A stretch of 64,000 nt of DNA from Clostridium lentum. GTDB taxonomy: Bacteria; Bacillota; Clostridia; Clostridiales; Clostridiaceae. Below the pieces are notes generated by a model. The model made no database searches, had not been told where the DNA came from, and saw only the letters and a program-made list of their open reading frames with translations. Below, piece by piece: positions 19,068 through 28,458 of the stretch (within the stretch, counting starts at the first letter, position 1; each line of letters opens with the position of its first letter). Made by a program: the position numbers and the translations under genes. The stretch covers positions 1-64,000 of the forward strand of contig NZ_JACOOQ010000006.1 in NCBI RefSeq assembly GCF_014287815.1, in the 5' to 3' direction.

Positions 19068-19073
19068 TATCCT

Positions 19074-19718
19074 CTATTTATCCATACTTTTAATAATTCT
19101 TGAAATATAGCTTAAAGTATGAAAATCTCTATCAATGTTTTCCTTTATATATTTCATCCCTTTAATTAAGGTTTCCTCTGAAAATCTTTCCTTTAAAATC
19201 ATTATTGATAATCCGTTTATTGAACCTTCTTTTGTATCTAATACTCTAGATTTCTTAATATATTCATTTTCCATTGCAGAAAGAATTGCCATTTCTAATT
19301 CATTACTAATATCTAAATGTGGCATTTCATCATATACTCTAATCTTAGGACTGTTTATATCAAAATTCTTTGCTGTACTTAAATCACAACCTACAAAAGT
19401 TGTATTGATAAATTTAGCGTCTCTAAAATCTACATTTGCAAGACTTGCACCTTCAAAAATTGCATCTTCGAACATAGCTTCTCTAAATTTACATCCCTTT
19501 AAGTTTGAGCCTATAAATTCTGCTTCTTTAAAGCTACATCTATAAAAATTACATTTCTTAAAATGCGCTCCTCTTAAGCTGGTAAAATCAAAATTTGATC
19601 CTGAGAAATCACAATTATAACATTTACTTCTTTTTAAATTTTTATATACAAAATTTTTATTAATTTTACTTGTATTGTCATAAATAAAGTTTTCTGGTGT
19701 ACTTCTATTTATTGCCAT
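19074..19718 (-). CDS. Pentapeptide-repeat protein
   Basis: A 214-residue soluble protein. Residues ~35-120 are pentapeptide repeats of the A(D/N)LxF kind, such as CDFSGSNFDFTSLRGAHF and CKFREAMFEDAIFEGASL. They should fold into a right-handed beta-helix. A helical C-terminal region of about 80 residues follows. Some such proteins mimic DNA and protect gyrase, but most have no known function and nothing here points to one. The start is the ATG at 19716-19718 because the upstream ATG overlaps the GGAGGT ribosome-binding site. Confidence 0.85.
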   Translation of the reverse strand: MAINRSTPENFIYDNTSKINKNFVYKNLKRSKCYNCDFSGSNFDFTSLRGAHFKKCNFYRCSFKEAEFIGSNLKGCKFREAMFEDAIFEGASLANVDFRDAKFINTTFVGCDLSTAKNFDINSPKIRVYDEMPHLDISNELEMAILSAMENEYIKKSRVLDTKEGSINGLSIMILKERFSEETLIKGMKYIKENIDRDFHTLSYISRIIKSMDK

Positions 19719-19842
19719 TATTACCTCCATACATATAACTTTTTATTGGTACTATTTAAATATCAATCCTTCTTATGTATAGTATATGTAGTTTTGGTAA
19801 AAGTCAACGAAATAATCTAAAAAGTCCTATTAAAAATCTCTT

Positions 19843-20481
19843 CTAAGTTGTGATTTTAATTTCTTCATCACTAAGTTCTATTCTTTTTTTCTTGGGCTCC
19901 ATATATCCTTCTACCCTTGTAAATATATCTGTCTTATTCTCATTAGTATTTTCAATAACACATGTTCCTCCGTACATATTACAACTTTCTGATATATACT
20001 GTAACAATTCTACTGCACCTTTGGAATAATTTAATAATTTCACTCTAACTAAAAGCCCTCCAGGATTTAACGAAAACCTATAACTAATGTCTTCATTACC
20101 ATAAATAAAGTCTAAATCATTAAAAACTTTAATATTATCCGGAAACTTTATATAATGAAACTCTACAATTGAAGCAAACCATCTTTTTATTTCAAAAAAC
20201 ATTTTTATGGTATATTGAATATTAGCAATCACTGCCTCAAACTCATCTTCATGTATTTCAATAACTTTTTGATACCTTTTTTTAGATATCTTTAATATGC
20301 TATTTAATTTAAACCACTGTTCTTCTTTTTCAATAGTCAGCACCTTAAGCTTTCTTTGTCTTTTGCTATTACTTTTTAAAATATAATTGAAAGTAATCCT
20401 AGGTTTACCTTTAAAATGCTTAACTGATGCTTCAAGTTCTCCAAAATCATTAGATTCTATATAACTAGTTATCTTGTCCAT
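19843..20481 (-). CDS. Hypothetical protein
   Basis: I do not recognise this 212-residue protein. It has no signal peptide or membrane helix. The first two thirds mix beta strands and basic helices (KSNSKRQRKLKVLTIEKEEQ, then HEDEFEAVIANIQYTIKMFF), and the C-terminus is Lys/Glu-rich. AAGGAG lies before the ATG. It stands between the pentapeptide-repeat gene and the RNase P RNA, each with its own signals, so the context gives no hint of function. Confidence 0.65.
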   Translation of the reverse strand: MDKITSYIESNDFGELEASVKHFKGKPRITFNYILKSNSKRQRKLKVLTIEKEEQWFKLNSILKISKKRYQKVIEIHEDEFEAVIANIQYTIKMFFEIKRWFASIVEFHYIKFPDNIKVFNDLDFIYGNEDISYRFSLNPGGLLVRVKLLNYSKGAVELLQYISESCNMYGGTCVIENTNENKTDIFTRVEGYMEPKKKRIELSDEEIKITT

Positions 20482-20670
20482 ATTTATTTCTCCTTAGAAA
20501 TTTCTTACTTTATTATCGCCTTATATTAAGTTTTCTTAATTATGTTATCAAAAAACATATTTTTTCCTAATATATTTGATCTATATTTATATTATAACTT
20601 TATTTTACACCTTCTTATATCTAAATATATTACAGTTTTATTACATTTTTGTAATTCTATTTTTATAATT

Positions 20671-20707
20671 AAAAAAGAAAAGCATTAGATATTTCCTAAT
20701 GCTTTTC
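20671..20707 (-). terminator. Terminator of rnpB
   Basis: Minus-strand GAAAAGCATTAG and CTAATGCTTTTC pair with an eight-base loop, followed by a T-run. It lies directly after the 3' end of the RNase P RNA. Confidence 0.87.
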
Positions 20708-20711
20708 ATGT

Positions 20712-21079
20712 TGCGAGATAATCCATAAGCGGAGTTCTGTATTAAGCAATCATCTATCTAGGCTTACTGTTGCCAGCAAGCTCAAGCGACACACCACATG
20801 GCGGGACGGGCCGCCCCATAAAGCCATTACTCGGTCTTGCTCCAGGTGGGGTTTACATAGCCGATATGTCTCCATACCGCTGGTGAGCTCTTACCATCAC
20901 CTTTCCACCCTTACCAATTGCTTTAAGCAAACTCAAATCCTAAGATTTTCTGGCGGTATATCTCTGTTGCACTATCCTTCAAGTCGCCTTGACTGGCCGT
21001 TAGCCAGCACCCTGCCCTTTGGAGCTCCGACTTTCCTCTCCTAGCTTAAAGCTAGCAGCGATTGCACGTATCACTCGCA
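20712..21079 (-). ncRNA. rnpB: RNase P RNA (rnpB)
   Basis: The catalytic RNA that trims the 5' leader from precursor tRNAs. On the minus strand the conserved GAGGAAAGTC appears early, followed by ACAGAGATATACCGCC and AAGGGTGGAAAGGTG. AAACCCCACCTGGAGCAAGA and the terminal ACAGAACTCCGCTTATGG come later. The two ends (TGCGAG and CTCGCA) pair to close the molecule. Length (~368 nt) and motifs fit bacterial RNase P RNA, probably type A. A terminator follows. The exact ends are approximate by a few bases. Confidence 0.95.
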
Positions 21080-21121
21080 AGATTTATATTATCATAAATT
21101 CTATAATAAAACAAATGTTTT

Positions 21122-21337
21122 TTAGATAAATTGTAAAATTATAAAAAGCATTATTATTATTAACCAACTGTAAAAACTTATGCCAGATAATAAAAGGGTC
21201 AATATCATTAAAACCAATACACAAATGCGTGCTCTTGGATTTGGAGTACTTGGTAACTTAGGACTATTTTTAATAGCACAAATTACATCATTAACAGTAT
21301 CTCTAACCACTTTGCCCCAATCTGTTTTTTTAGACAT
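21122..21337 (-). CDS. Small membrane protein
   Basis: A 71-residue protein. The N-terminal half is soluble (KTDWGKVVRDTVNDVICAIK, then a Pro-rich PKLPSTPNPRAR). The C-terminal half is one or two hydrophobic helices (ICVLVLMILTLLLSGISF, YSWLIIIMLFIILQFI). The ATG at 21335-21337 is used because the upstream ATG overlaps the GGAGGA ribosome-binding site. I do not know the family. It lies between nif3-like and rnpB on the same strand. Confidence 0.6.
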   Translation of the reverse strand: MSKKTDWGKVVRDTVNDVICAIKNSPKLPSTPNPRARICVLVLMILTLLLSGISFYSWLIIIMLFIILQFI

Positions 21338-21378
21338 ATGTTCCTCCATAAAAATCTTGCTTATAATTATTTATATGC

Positions 21379-21407
21379 AAAAATAGAGCGTAAATCGCTC
21401 TATTTAA
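21379..21407. terminator. Hairpin between the nif3-like gene and the small membrane gene
   Basis: AAATAGAGCG and CGCTCTATTT form a perfect 10-bp stem with a five-base loop. Its A/T flanks are short, so it is a modest terminator. On the minus strand it would end the transcript just upstream of the small membrane gene. Confidence 0.6.
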
Positions 21408-21415
21408 ATAAGTAT

Positions 21416-22201
21416 TTATATAAATGTATATGGATCTTTACATTTTTTACTTTCTATAACTTCTACATCCTTAAAATCTTTATATAAACCTTCCATAACC
21501 TTTAAGAATATAGTCCACTCTGATCCAAAATGCCCTATATCTATAATGTTTATTCCCATTTCTTTATAATCTGAAGCAAAATGATATGTAGTATCACCTG
21601 TTACCACAGTATCTGCTCCCATTGCTACTGCTTTACCTATAAAATCCTGTCCGCTACCATTGATTATTGCAATCTTCTTAGCACTTTCATTACCTTTTAC
21701 CAATCTTCCATGGTTAATCCCTAATGCTGCCATTACTTTTTTAGCATAATCTTCTATGGAAACTTCCTCTTCTAACAAACCTATTCTTCCTATTCCAGCT
21801 TTATTATCTTTAAAATTTACTTCTATAAGCTTACTTTCTTTTAATCCTAATATTTTTGCTATAGTTTCATTCATACCATTTTTAGCACTATCCAAGTTAG
21901 TGTGAGCAGAGTATAAGGCTATATCGTGCTTTATAAGCTCCATAATCTTACTTCCCTGTAAAGTATCAGTTGTTATACTACTTGGCTTTCTAAAAATCAA
22001 TGGATGATGAGTAATAATTAAATCTACGCCATTTATTTTAGCCTCTTCAATAACCTCATTTGTGCAATCAAGAGCAAGTAATATTTTAGAAATACCTCTC
22101 TTCTTATCACCTACCATTAATCCTACATTATCAAAATCTTCCTTGATATATTTAGGAGCAAAATCTTCAATTAATTTTATAATATCACTTAATAACATCA
22201 T
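21416..22201 (-). CDS. Nif3-like dinuclear metal centre protein (DUF34)
   Basis: A 261-residue member of the conserved Nif3/DUF34 family (YqfO in Bacillus), here the short form without the inserted PII-like domain. Metal-binding motifs are THHPLIF, AHTNLDSA, and the C-terminal GDTTYHFASDYKEMG with IDIGHFGSE. The biochemical role of the family is still debated. It follows trmK by 17 bases, the usual order in Bacillota (rpoD, trmK, nif3-like). Confidence 0.9.
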   Translation of the reverse strand: MMLLSDIIKLIEDFAPKYIKEDFDNVGLMVGDKKRGISKILLALDCTNEVIEEAKINGVDLIITHHPLIFRKPSSITTDTLQGSKIMELIKHDIALYSAHTNLDSAKNGMNETIAKILGLKESKLIEVNFKDNKAGIGRIGLLEEEVSIEDYAKKVMAALGINHGRLVKGNESAKKIAIINGSGQDFIGKAVAMGADTVVTGDTTYHFASDYKEMGINIIDIGHFGSEWTIFLKVMEGLYKDFKDVEVIESKKCKDPYTFI

Positions 22202-22218
22202 AACTATATCACCTTATT

Positions 22219-22914
22219 TTATAAATAATTCATCATGGAATTTATTATACTAATTTTTTCTTCTACTTCTTTCTTTCTCAAAATAGCACTTTCGCTATCT
22301 TCAGATATGAATCCTAATATTTTAGAATAATTTTCTATTTTACTTTCTAGATATTCTTTCATTAAAGGATGTTTTTGTTTTAATAACATTGGACTTACTT
22401 CATAATAGATACTGTCTAGTTCAGTTGCATGATCTTCTGCTCTTTTAACCTTAAATAATTCATAATAAACACCTTCATCAAAACATAAATCTTCTTTTAT
22501 TATTTCATAATTATTTTCATATAAGTATTCTCTTAAAACTTCTGGATTTTGTGCTGGAACTAATATTAATTCTTCTAATGAATTTACCTTTTCTATATCA
22601 GCTTCAAGAATATCTCTTATTAAATTTCCACCCATTCCAGCAATAACAACTGAATTAGCTTCTTTAATTTCTAATGGTTTTAGTCCAGAACCTAATCTAA
22701 AATCTATTTCATCTCCAACTATACCTTCAAGAATAGCATTTAATTTAGCCTTATCTAAAGGATCCTTATTTATATCACATGCAATTACCTTATCAGCCTT
22801 TTCTCTTTCTAAAGCTAAAAGGGGAACATATCCATGATCAGTTCCTATATCTGCTAAACATCCAACTTTATCTAAGCTATCTACTATAAATTCTATTCTT
22901 TTACTTACATCCAT
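22219..22914 (-). CDS. trmK: tRNA (adenine(22)-N(1))-methyltransferase
   Basis: TrmK adds a methyl group from SAM to N1 of adenine 22 in tRNAs. The 231-residue protein begins DVSKRIEFIVDSL, and its SAM-binding motif is LADIGTDHGYVPLLAL. Further motifs are VIACDINKDPLDKAKLNA, VVIAGMGGNLIRDIL and LVPAQNPEVLREYL, all typical of the family. A GAGGT site precedes the ATG. It shares a transcript with the nif3-like gene. Confidence 0.93.
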   Translation of the reverse strand: MDVSKRIEFIVDSLDKVGCLADIGTDHGYVPLLALEREKADKVIACDINKDPLDKAKLNAILEGIVGDEIDFRLGSGLKPLEIKEANSVVIAGMGGNLIRDILEADIEKVNSLEELILVPAQNPEVLREYLYENNYEIIKEDLCFDEGVYYELFKVKRAEDHATELDSIYYEVSPMLLKQKHPLMKEYLESKIENYSKILGFISEDSESAILRKKEVEEKISIINSMMNYL

Positions 22915-23033
22915 TTTTCGTACCTCTTTTTCTTCGTATTTTAAAAATATTTATCTACAAAATAAACAATTTAATTTATTAATGTACATTTTAATATTTT
23001 TATTTTCTCATTATTTTCCATGAATCACAAAAC

Positions 23034-23062
23034 ATAAAAATTAGCACCACAAGGTGCTAATT
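23034..23062 (-). terminator. Hairpin between rpoD and trmK
   Basis: TTAGCACC-ACAA-GGTGCTAA forms an 8-bp stem directly after the rpoD stop codon, with a minus-strand T-run. It would end or reduce transcription into trmK and the nif3-like gene, so these may also have their own promoter. Confidence 0.75.
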
Positions 23063-23063
23063 C

Positions 23064-24179
23064 TTAATCTAAATAATCTTTTAATTTCTTACTTCTAGAT
23101 GGGTGTCTTAATTTTCTTAAAGCCTTTGCTTCAATTTGTCTAATTCTTTCTCTAGTTACATTAAATTCTTTTCCTACCTCTTCTAATGTTCTTGCTCTTC
23201 CATCATCTAATCCGAATCTTAATCTAAGTACTTTTTCTTCTCTAGGTGTTAATGTATCTAAAACATTGATTAATTGTTCCTTTAACATTGTAAAAGCTGC
23301 AGCTTCAGCTGGTGCTGGTGCATCATCATCAGGTATAAAGTCTCCTAAGTGTGAATCTTCTTCCTCACCTATAGGTGTTTCTAATGAAACAGGCTCTTGA
23401 GCTATCTTTTGAATTTCTCTTACCTTTTCTACAGGTAAATCCATAACTTTTGATATTTCTTCAGGGAATGGATCTCTTCCTAATTCTTGAAGTAATTGTC
23501 TTTGTACTCTTATAAGCTTATTTATAGTTTCTACCATGTGTACAGGTATTCTAATAGTTCTAGCTTGGTCAGCTATAGCTCTTGTTATCGCCTGTCTAAT
23601 CCACCATGTAGCATAAGTAGAGAATTTATATCCTTTTCTATAATCAAACTTCTCTACAGCTTTAATTAAACCTAAATTTCCTTCTTGAATTAAATCTAAA
23701 AATAACATTCCTCTACCAACATATCTTTTCGCAATACTAACAACAAGTCTAAGGTTAGCTTCTGCAAGTTTTTTCTTTGCATATTGGCTTCCTTCTTCTA
23801 TTTTCTTAGCTAATTCTATTTCTTCTTCTGAAGAAAGTAGTGGCACTTTACCAATTTCCTTAAGATACATTCTTACAGGATCATCAATTGCAACACCTTC
23901 TGGTATTGATAAATCTAATTCTAATTCTTCTTCTTCAACACCACTAACTTCGTTCATATCTCCTTGAACTTCAATTCCCATTGATTCAAGAACTTCATAA
24001 ATCTTTTCAATTTGTTCAGGTTCTAAATCTATATGGTCTATTTCATCCATTATTTCCTTATATGTTAGTATACCACTCTTTTTACCTTTTTCAATTAAAC
24101 TCTTAACAATAACCATTTTATTAGTTCTATCTTTATTTTCTTTTACCTTAGCTACGTTTGCTTTTGTTTTTCCTTCCAC
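23064..24179 (-). CDS. rpoD: RNA polymerase primary sigma factor (sigma A)
   Basis: The housekeeping sigma factor that directs RNA polymerase to -10/-35 promoters. The 371-residue protein has region 1.2 ([17 protein letters not shown]) and regions 2.1-2.4 ([36 protein letters not shown]). Region 3 follows, and region 4.2 ends [19 protein letters not shown] after the helix-turn-helix [10 protein letters not shown]. The start is a GTG at 24177-24179 with GGAGGT nine bases upstream. It follows dnaG closely in the classic dnaG-rpoD arrangement. Confidence 0.98.
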   Translation of the reverse strand: MEGKTKANVAKVKENKDRTNKMVIVKSLIEKGKKSGILTYKEIMDEIDHIDLEPEQIEKIYEVLESMGIEVQGDMNEVSGVEEEELELDLSIPEGVAIDDPVRMYLKEIGKVPLLSSEEEIELAKKIEEGSQYAKKKLAEANLRLVVSIAKRYVGRGMLFLDLIQEGNLGLIKAVEKFDYRKGYKFSTYATWWIRQAITRAIADQARTIRIPVHMVETINKLIRVQRQLLQELGRDPFPEEISKVMDLPVEKVREIQKIAQEPVSLETPIGEEEDSHLGDFIPDDDAPAPAEAAAFTMLKEQLINVLDTLTPREEKVLRLRFGLDDGRARTLEEVGKEFNVTRERIRQIEAKALRKLRHPSRSKKLKDYLD

Positions 24180-24205
24180 TAATCAATTACCTCCTTCATG
24201 ACCAC

Positions 24206-25987
24206 TTACCCTCTTTTTCCATTATTTAACCGTTGCATTAATTGTGATAATTTAATAGCTAATTTAATGGACTCTTCTACCTCGCCTTTACCTTCTAATA
24301 CCTTTTGTTGTCTTTTTAAGTTTTCAATTTCAATTTTTAAATTTTGAGTTTTTATTTCATTAATAAAATCATCAATTTGCTTATTAACATCACCATCTAA
24401 GAATATTTTGCATTCTTTAATTTTTACTAGTTCTGCAATTGTTTCTGCAGAATCTAATTTGGACTCTAAGTAAGATATAATATTATTAATATTTTCCCCT
24501 CTACCCTCAATAATAACAGTGAAAATTTGTTTATGTTCTTCCAAAATAAAGTCTTTTTCAGATATTCTTTCCATTATATAGAATAAATACTCTGCTTCTA
24601 TAATCATAAACTTAAGTAATGATCTTTCTGCCTTTATATATCCTGCTTCAGCATGTATTTTTTTTTCACTTTCTCTACTAAATCTGTTTTTGCTATTTTC
24701 CATAGCACCATTTAGCTTTTTACCTAAAATATCATATAAAGCTTGCTCTTTAATTCCTGTATTTTCAGATGCCTTTTTTATGTATACATCTTTTTCTAAA
24801 GGATTTAGATCTGCAATAATTTCCATAACATTTTGTGAATATTTAATTATTGCTTCAGTATTTCTAAAATTAATACCTTCTTCAGCTTTTCTAAGCCTAT
24901 AATCTATCAAGGGCTCTGCTGAATTTACTAATTTTAAAAATGCTTCCTTACCATTACTTTTTATGAATTCATCTGGATCTTTACCTTTTGGTATCGATAA
25001 AACTCGTACATCAAAGCCTGCATTCCTAAGTATTTCAAGTCCTCTCATAGTTGCCATTTGTCCTGCCATATCAGCATCATATGATATTACTACCTTATCG
25101 GCATATCTCTTTAATAACCTAGCCTGATTGATGGTTAGTGCTGTTCCTAAAGAGGCTACTACATTAGTTATTCCACTTTGATATAAAGCAATTAAATCCA
25201 TATAGCCTTCAACTATAATAAAATATCTTTCTTGCATATTGCTTTTTAAAGCAAAATTCAAACCATATAAATTAGTTCCTTTTTGAAAAACTAAAGTTTC
25301 TGGTGAATTCAAGTATTTAGGCTTTGAGTCATCTAAAACTCTTCCTCCAAACCCTATAACCTTTCCTCGATAATCAAACACAGGAAACATTACACGATTT
25401 CTGAACCTATCATATTTTCTACCTTTTTCCGCGTTAATAGATATTAATCCTGCTTCAGTCATAAGTTCTTCAGAAAAACCTCTTTTTCTTAAGTGATAAA
25501 TAAGACTGTTCCAACTATCATTTGAATAGCCTAAACCGAACCTCTTTATAGTTTCAATCTTTACTCCTCTATTTAAGAAATATTCTTTAGATTTTTGATT
25601 ATTCATTAAATTTGAAAAGAAAAATCTTGCTGCCTCTACATTTATCTTATATAACAAATCTTTTTTTTGTGCAGTCTTATTATTTTCTTTATTACCAAAA
25701 TCTAAATGTATATTTGCCCTATCTGCAAGATATCTTACAGCTTCTAAAAATTGCATATTTTTTGTCTTCATGACAAATGAAATTACATTACCTGCTTCAC
25801 CACATCCAAAACATTTATAAATCTGTTTTTCCTGTGATACAGAAAAGGATGGGCTTTTTTCATTATGAAATGGGCATAATCCACTAAAGCTTCTTCCTGT
25901 CTTTTTTAACTTAACAGTTTCTGAAATAATATCTACTATATCATTTTGTTCTTTAATTTTTTGAATAATTTCTTCTGAAATCTGCAA
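24206..25987 (-). CDS. dnaG: DNA primase
   Basis: Primase makes the short RNA primers for DNA replication. The 593-residue protein has the N-terminal zinc finger (CPFHNEKSPSFSVS and CFGCGEAGN). The TOPRIM catalytic domain follows (FIIVEGYMDLIALYQSG, VVISYDADMAGQMA and SIPKGKDPDEFIK). The C-terminal helical part is helicase-binding. The start is a TTG at 25985-25987 with a strong GGGAGGGG seven bases upstream. It is followed by rpoD after 26 bases. Confidence 0.97.
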   Translation of the reverse strand: MQISEEIIQKIKEQNDIVDIISETVKLKKTGRSFSGLCPFHNEKSPSFSVSQEKQIYKCFGCGEAGNVISFVMKTKNMQFLEAVRYLADRANIHLDFGNKENNKTAQKKDLLYKINVEAARFFFSNLMNNQKSKEYFLNRGVKIETIKRFGLGYSNDSWNSLIYHLRKRGFSEELMTEAGLISINAEKGRKYDRFRNRVMFPVFDYRGKVIGFGGRVLDDSKPKYLNSPETLVFQKGTNLYGLNFALKSNMQERYFIIVEGYMDLIALYQSGITNVVASLGTALTINQARLLKRYADKVVISYDADMAGQMATMRGLEILRNAGFDVRVLSIPKGKDPDEFIKSNGKEAFLKLVNSAEPLIDYRLRKAEEGINFRNTEAIIKYSQNVMEIIADLNPLEKDVYIKKASENTGIKEQALYDILGKKLNGAMENSKNRFSRESEKKIHAEAGYIKAERSLLKFMIIEAEYLFYIMERISEKDFILEEHKQIFTVIIEGRGENINNIISYLESKLDSAETIAELVKIKECKIFLDGDVNKQIDDFINEIKTQNLKIEIENLKRQQKVLEGKGEVEESIKLAIKLSQLMQRLNNGKRG

Positions 25988-26170
25988 GGAGATTCCCCTC
26001 CCTACTTTATATTTAAATTAATGCACATTATATAATTCGACATATTTTAATAAATTCCTTCTCAATTTATTTAAAATTTATTATTATGATTTTTTAATCA
26101 TAAATACTTATAAAACTTTATATTTTATAACATATATTCTACCCTAAAACTCTATTTTAAACTGATTTTT

Positions 26171-27199
26171 CTAAAAAATTACAAACTTAGGTACATAAAT
26201 TTTATTAAAGGTTGCTAAGCAATAATCATCACTCATTCCTGCAATATAATCTGCTACAGCTCTTTTAGTTCCTTCACTCTCTTCTATTTTTTTATATACA
26301 TCTGGCAGTTCATTAGAGTTTTTAACATAGTAATTAACTAACTGCTCTAATACAAATTTAGCTTTATTTCTCTCTTCTTTTAAATGTGCACCTAAATATA
26401 TATTTTTAAACATAAATTTTCTTAATTCAATCATAGCTTCTTTAACTTCTTTGCTTTGAGCTACACCATATTTACCATCACCAATATTCTTGATTGTCTC
26501 TTTAATAATATCATTTACTAAAGTATCTATTCTTTCTGAACGGCTATTTCCTAATACGCGTATTATTTCTTTGGGCAAAGATTCCTCAGTTAAAAGTCCT
26601 GCTCTAATAGAGTCATCAATATCATGATTTAAATAGGCTATTTTATCACTATACCTAACTATACGACCTTCTAAAGTCTTTGCTTCTGAGGTACTTTCCC
26701 CCAGCCCGCTATGATGAAGTATTCCATCGATAACTTCTTCTGTCAAATTAAGACCTCTTCCATCATTCTCTAATCTCTCCACTACTCTTACACTTTGTTC
26801 GTTGTGCCTGAACCCTTCATCTAAAAAAGCATTTAACACTTCTTCTCCATTATGAGCAAATGCTACATGCCCTAAATCATGTCCTAAAGCAATGGCTTCT
26901 ATCAAGTTTTCATTAAGACCAATACCAACTCCTATAGTTCTTGCAACCTGTGAAACTTCTAGTGTATGCGTAAGCCTAGTTCTATAATGATCTCCAAAGG
27001 TCTTTATATATACTTGAGTTTTATGCTTTAACCTTCTAAAAGACTTTGAGTGAATTATTCTATCACGATCGACCATAAAACAAGTTCTAACGTTGTCACT
27101 TTCTTCTGTTACCTTTCTTCCAGAACTATTTTTACTGAAAGTTGCTTCTCTTATTAATGTCAAGTCCTCAAACTTTTCTATTTTTTCACGTATTATCAT
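26171..27199 (-). CDS. dgt: dGTP triphosphohydrolase (HD domain)
   Basis: A 342-residue dNTP triphosphohydrolase that removes triphosphate from dGTP or other dNTPs and shapes the nucleotide pool. Motifs are [30 protein letters not shown] (HD-domain His), [16 protein letters not shown] (His-Asp pair), and [20 protein letters not shown]. It lies directly upstream of dnaG. A GAGGTGAG site precedes the ATG. Substrate preference among dNTPs cannot be read from sequence. Confidence 0.92.
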   Translation of the reverse strand: MIIREKIEKFEDLTLIREATFSKNSSGRKVTEESDNVRTCFMVDRDRIIHSKSFRRLKHKTQVYIKTFGDHYRTRLTHTLEVSQVARTIGVGIGLNENLIEAIALGHDLGHVAFAHNGEEVLNAFLDEGFRHNEQSVRVVERLENDGRGLNLTEEVIDGILHHSGLGESTSEAKTLEGRIVRYSDKIAYLNHDIDDSIRAGLLTEESLPKEIIRVLGNSRSERIDTLVNDIIKETIKNIGDGKYGVAQSKEVKEAMIELRKFMFKNIYLGAHLKEERNKAKFVLEQLVNYYVKNSNELPDVYKKIEESEGTKRAVADYIAGMSDDYCLATFNKIYVPKFVIF

Positions 27200-27348
27200 T
27201 TAACTCACCTCAAAGTAATTTATTCTATAAGTATCTCAAAATTCCTCTATTATTATATAAATAATATATACATCCTAATGAATGTATATGTATATTTCCA
27301 ATATAATTCTAATATTATTATAATGAATATTGATGAAGGAGTTTTAAT

Positions 27349-28413
27349 ATGATAAATTCAGAAAATTCTTCAATAGATGAACTTTTGACAATTGATACTA
27401 TTAAAAATAATATTTTACCTAAATATTCTATATATAATGCTGATATAAATACTGTTAAAATCAAAGATACCACTAAGCAACGGGCTGTATTTAAGATAAA
27501 TTATAATAATAATTGCTATTGTATAAAAAAGGTTTATTATGATGAAGCAAATCTTTTATTTGTGTATTCTGCTATGGAATGGCTATATAGAAACGGTATT
27601 AAAGTCCCAAAACTTCTCCCTGCAAATAATGGTAATAGGTTTGTTATATATAATAACATGTTATTTATTTTAACTTATTGGGTAGAAGGAGACAAGTGTG
27701 ATTTTGATAATATTAATCATCTTTATTTATCATCTAAAACTCTTGGCAAAATACATAAAACAAGTAAGAATTTTACTCCAATTTTTGGCAGTGTCAAAAG
27801 ACAATCTTTAGATGATTACCACCTTACACTAACTAAACATTTAAATTCAATTTTGAAATGTGCTAATTTAGCTAATAATTATCAGGATAAGTTTTCTAAA
27901 ATATTTCTGAAAAATTTAGACTACAATTTAGAACTTGCCAAACTTGCCCTTTCTTTTACTTCATCTATGGATAAAGATGATTTATCCACCTCGCTTTGCC
28001 ATGGTGACTATGTAAATAAAAATATAATAATTAATAAAGATTGTATATGGATAATAGATTTTGATAAATGTTCTTATGATTATTGCTCACATGATATCGC
28101 CTATTTCTTAAGAAGATTATTAAAACGTCCATCTTCTAACTGGAGCACTTATCTTACTTTAAAAGTTATTGATTCATACTTAGAAAATAATTCTTTAACT
28201 GAATCTGATTTTAAATATATTTTAGCTTATATTGCTTTTCCTCAAAAATTTTGGAAAATCTCAAGAGATTACTATAACAATATCAAGAAATGTAATCCTA
28301 TTTCCTTTTGCACATTGCTTGAGAAAGGCTTAGAAAGAAGTGAAACTCAATTAGATTTTATCTATAGACTTGTTCGAATTTTAAAAGATAAATATTCCAT
28401 AAATATTTTATAA
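27349..28413 (+). CDS. CotS-family spore coat protein (kinase-like fold)
   Basis: A 354-residue protein of the CotS/YutH family. These are spore coat or cortex-associated proteins with an aminoglycoside-phosphotransferase-like kinase fold. Fold motifs are CHGDYVNKNIII (catalytic-loop Asp with Asn), then IIDFDKCSYDYCSHDIAYFL (DFD motif). The nucleotide loop is less well conserved, so catalytic activity is uncertain. It starts with an AAGGAG site before the ATG, runs opposite to its neighbours, and shares a terminator with ppdK. Confidence 0.82.
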   Translation: MINSENSSIDELLTIDTIKNNILPKYSIYNADINTVKIKDTTKQRAVFKINYNNNCYCIKKVYYDEANLLFVYSAMEWLYRNGIKVPKLLPANNGNRFVIYNNMLFILTYWVEGDKCDFDNINHLYLSSKTLGKIHKTSKNFTPIFGSVKRQSLDDYHLTLTKHLNSILKCANLANNYQDKFSKIFLKNLDYNLELAKLALSFTSSMDKDDLSTSLCHGDYVNKNIIINKDCIWIIDFDKCSYDYCSHDIAYFLRRLLKRPSSNWSTYLTLKVIDSYLENNSLTESDFKYILAYIAFPQKFWKISRDYYNNIKKCNPISFCTLLEKGLERSETQLDFIYRLVRILKDKYSINIL

Positions 28414-28415
28414 AA

Positions 28416-28458
28416 TTAATAAGAGACTATATCATTTCTAATATAGTCTCTTTATTAA
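28416..28458. terminator. Bidirectional terminator of the CotS-like gene and ppdK
   Basis: AATAAGAGACTATAT and its complement form a near-perfect stem of about 17 bp with an eight-base loop. The convergent genes sit on both sides, and each direction has T/A-rich ends. Confidence 0.87.
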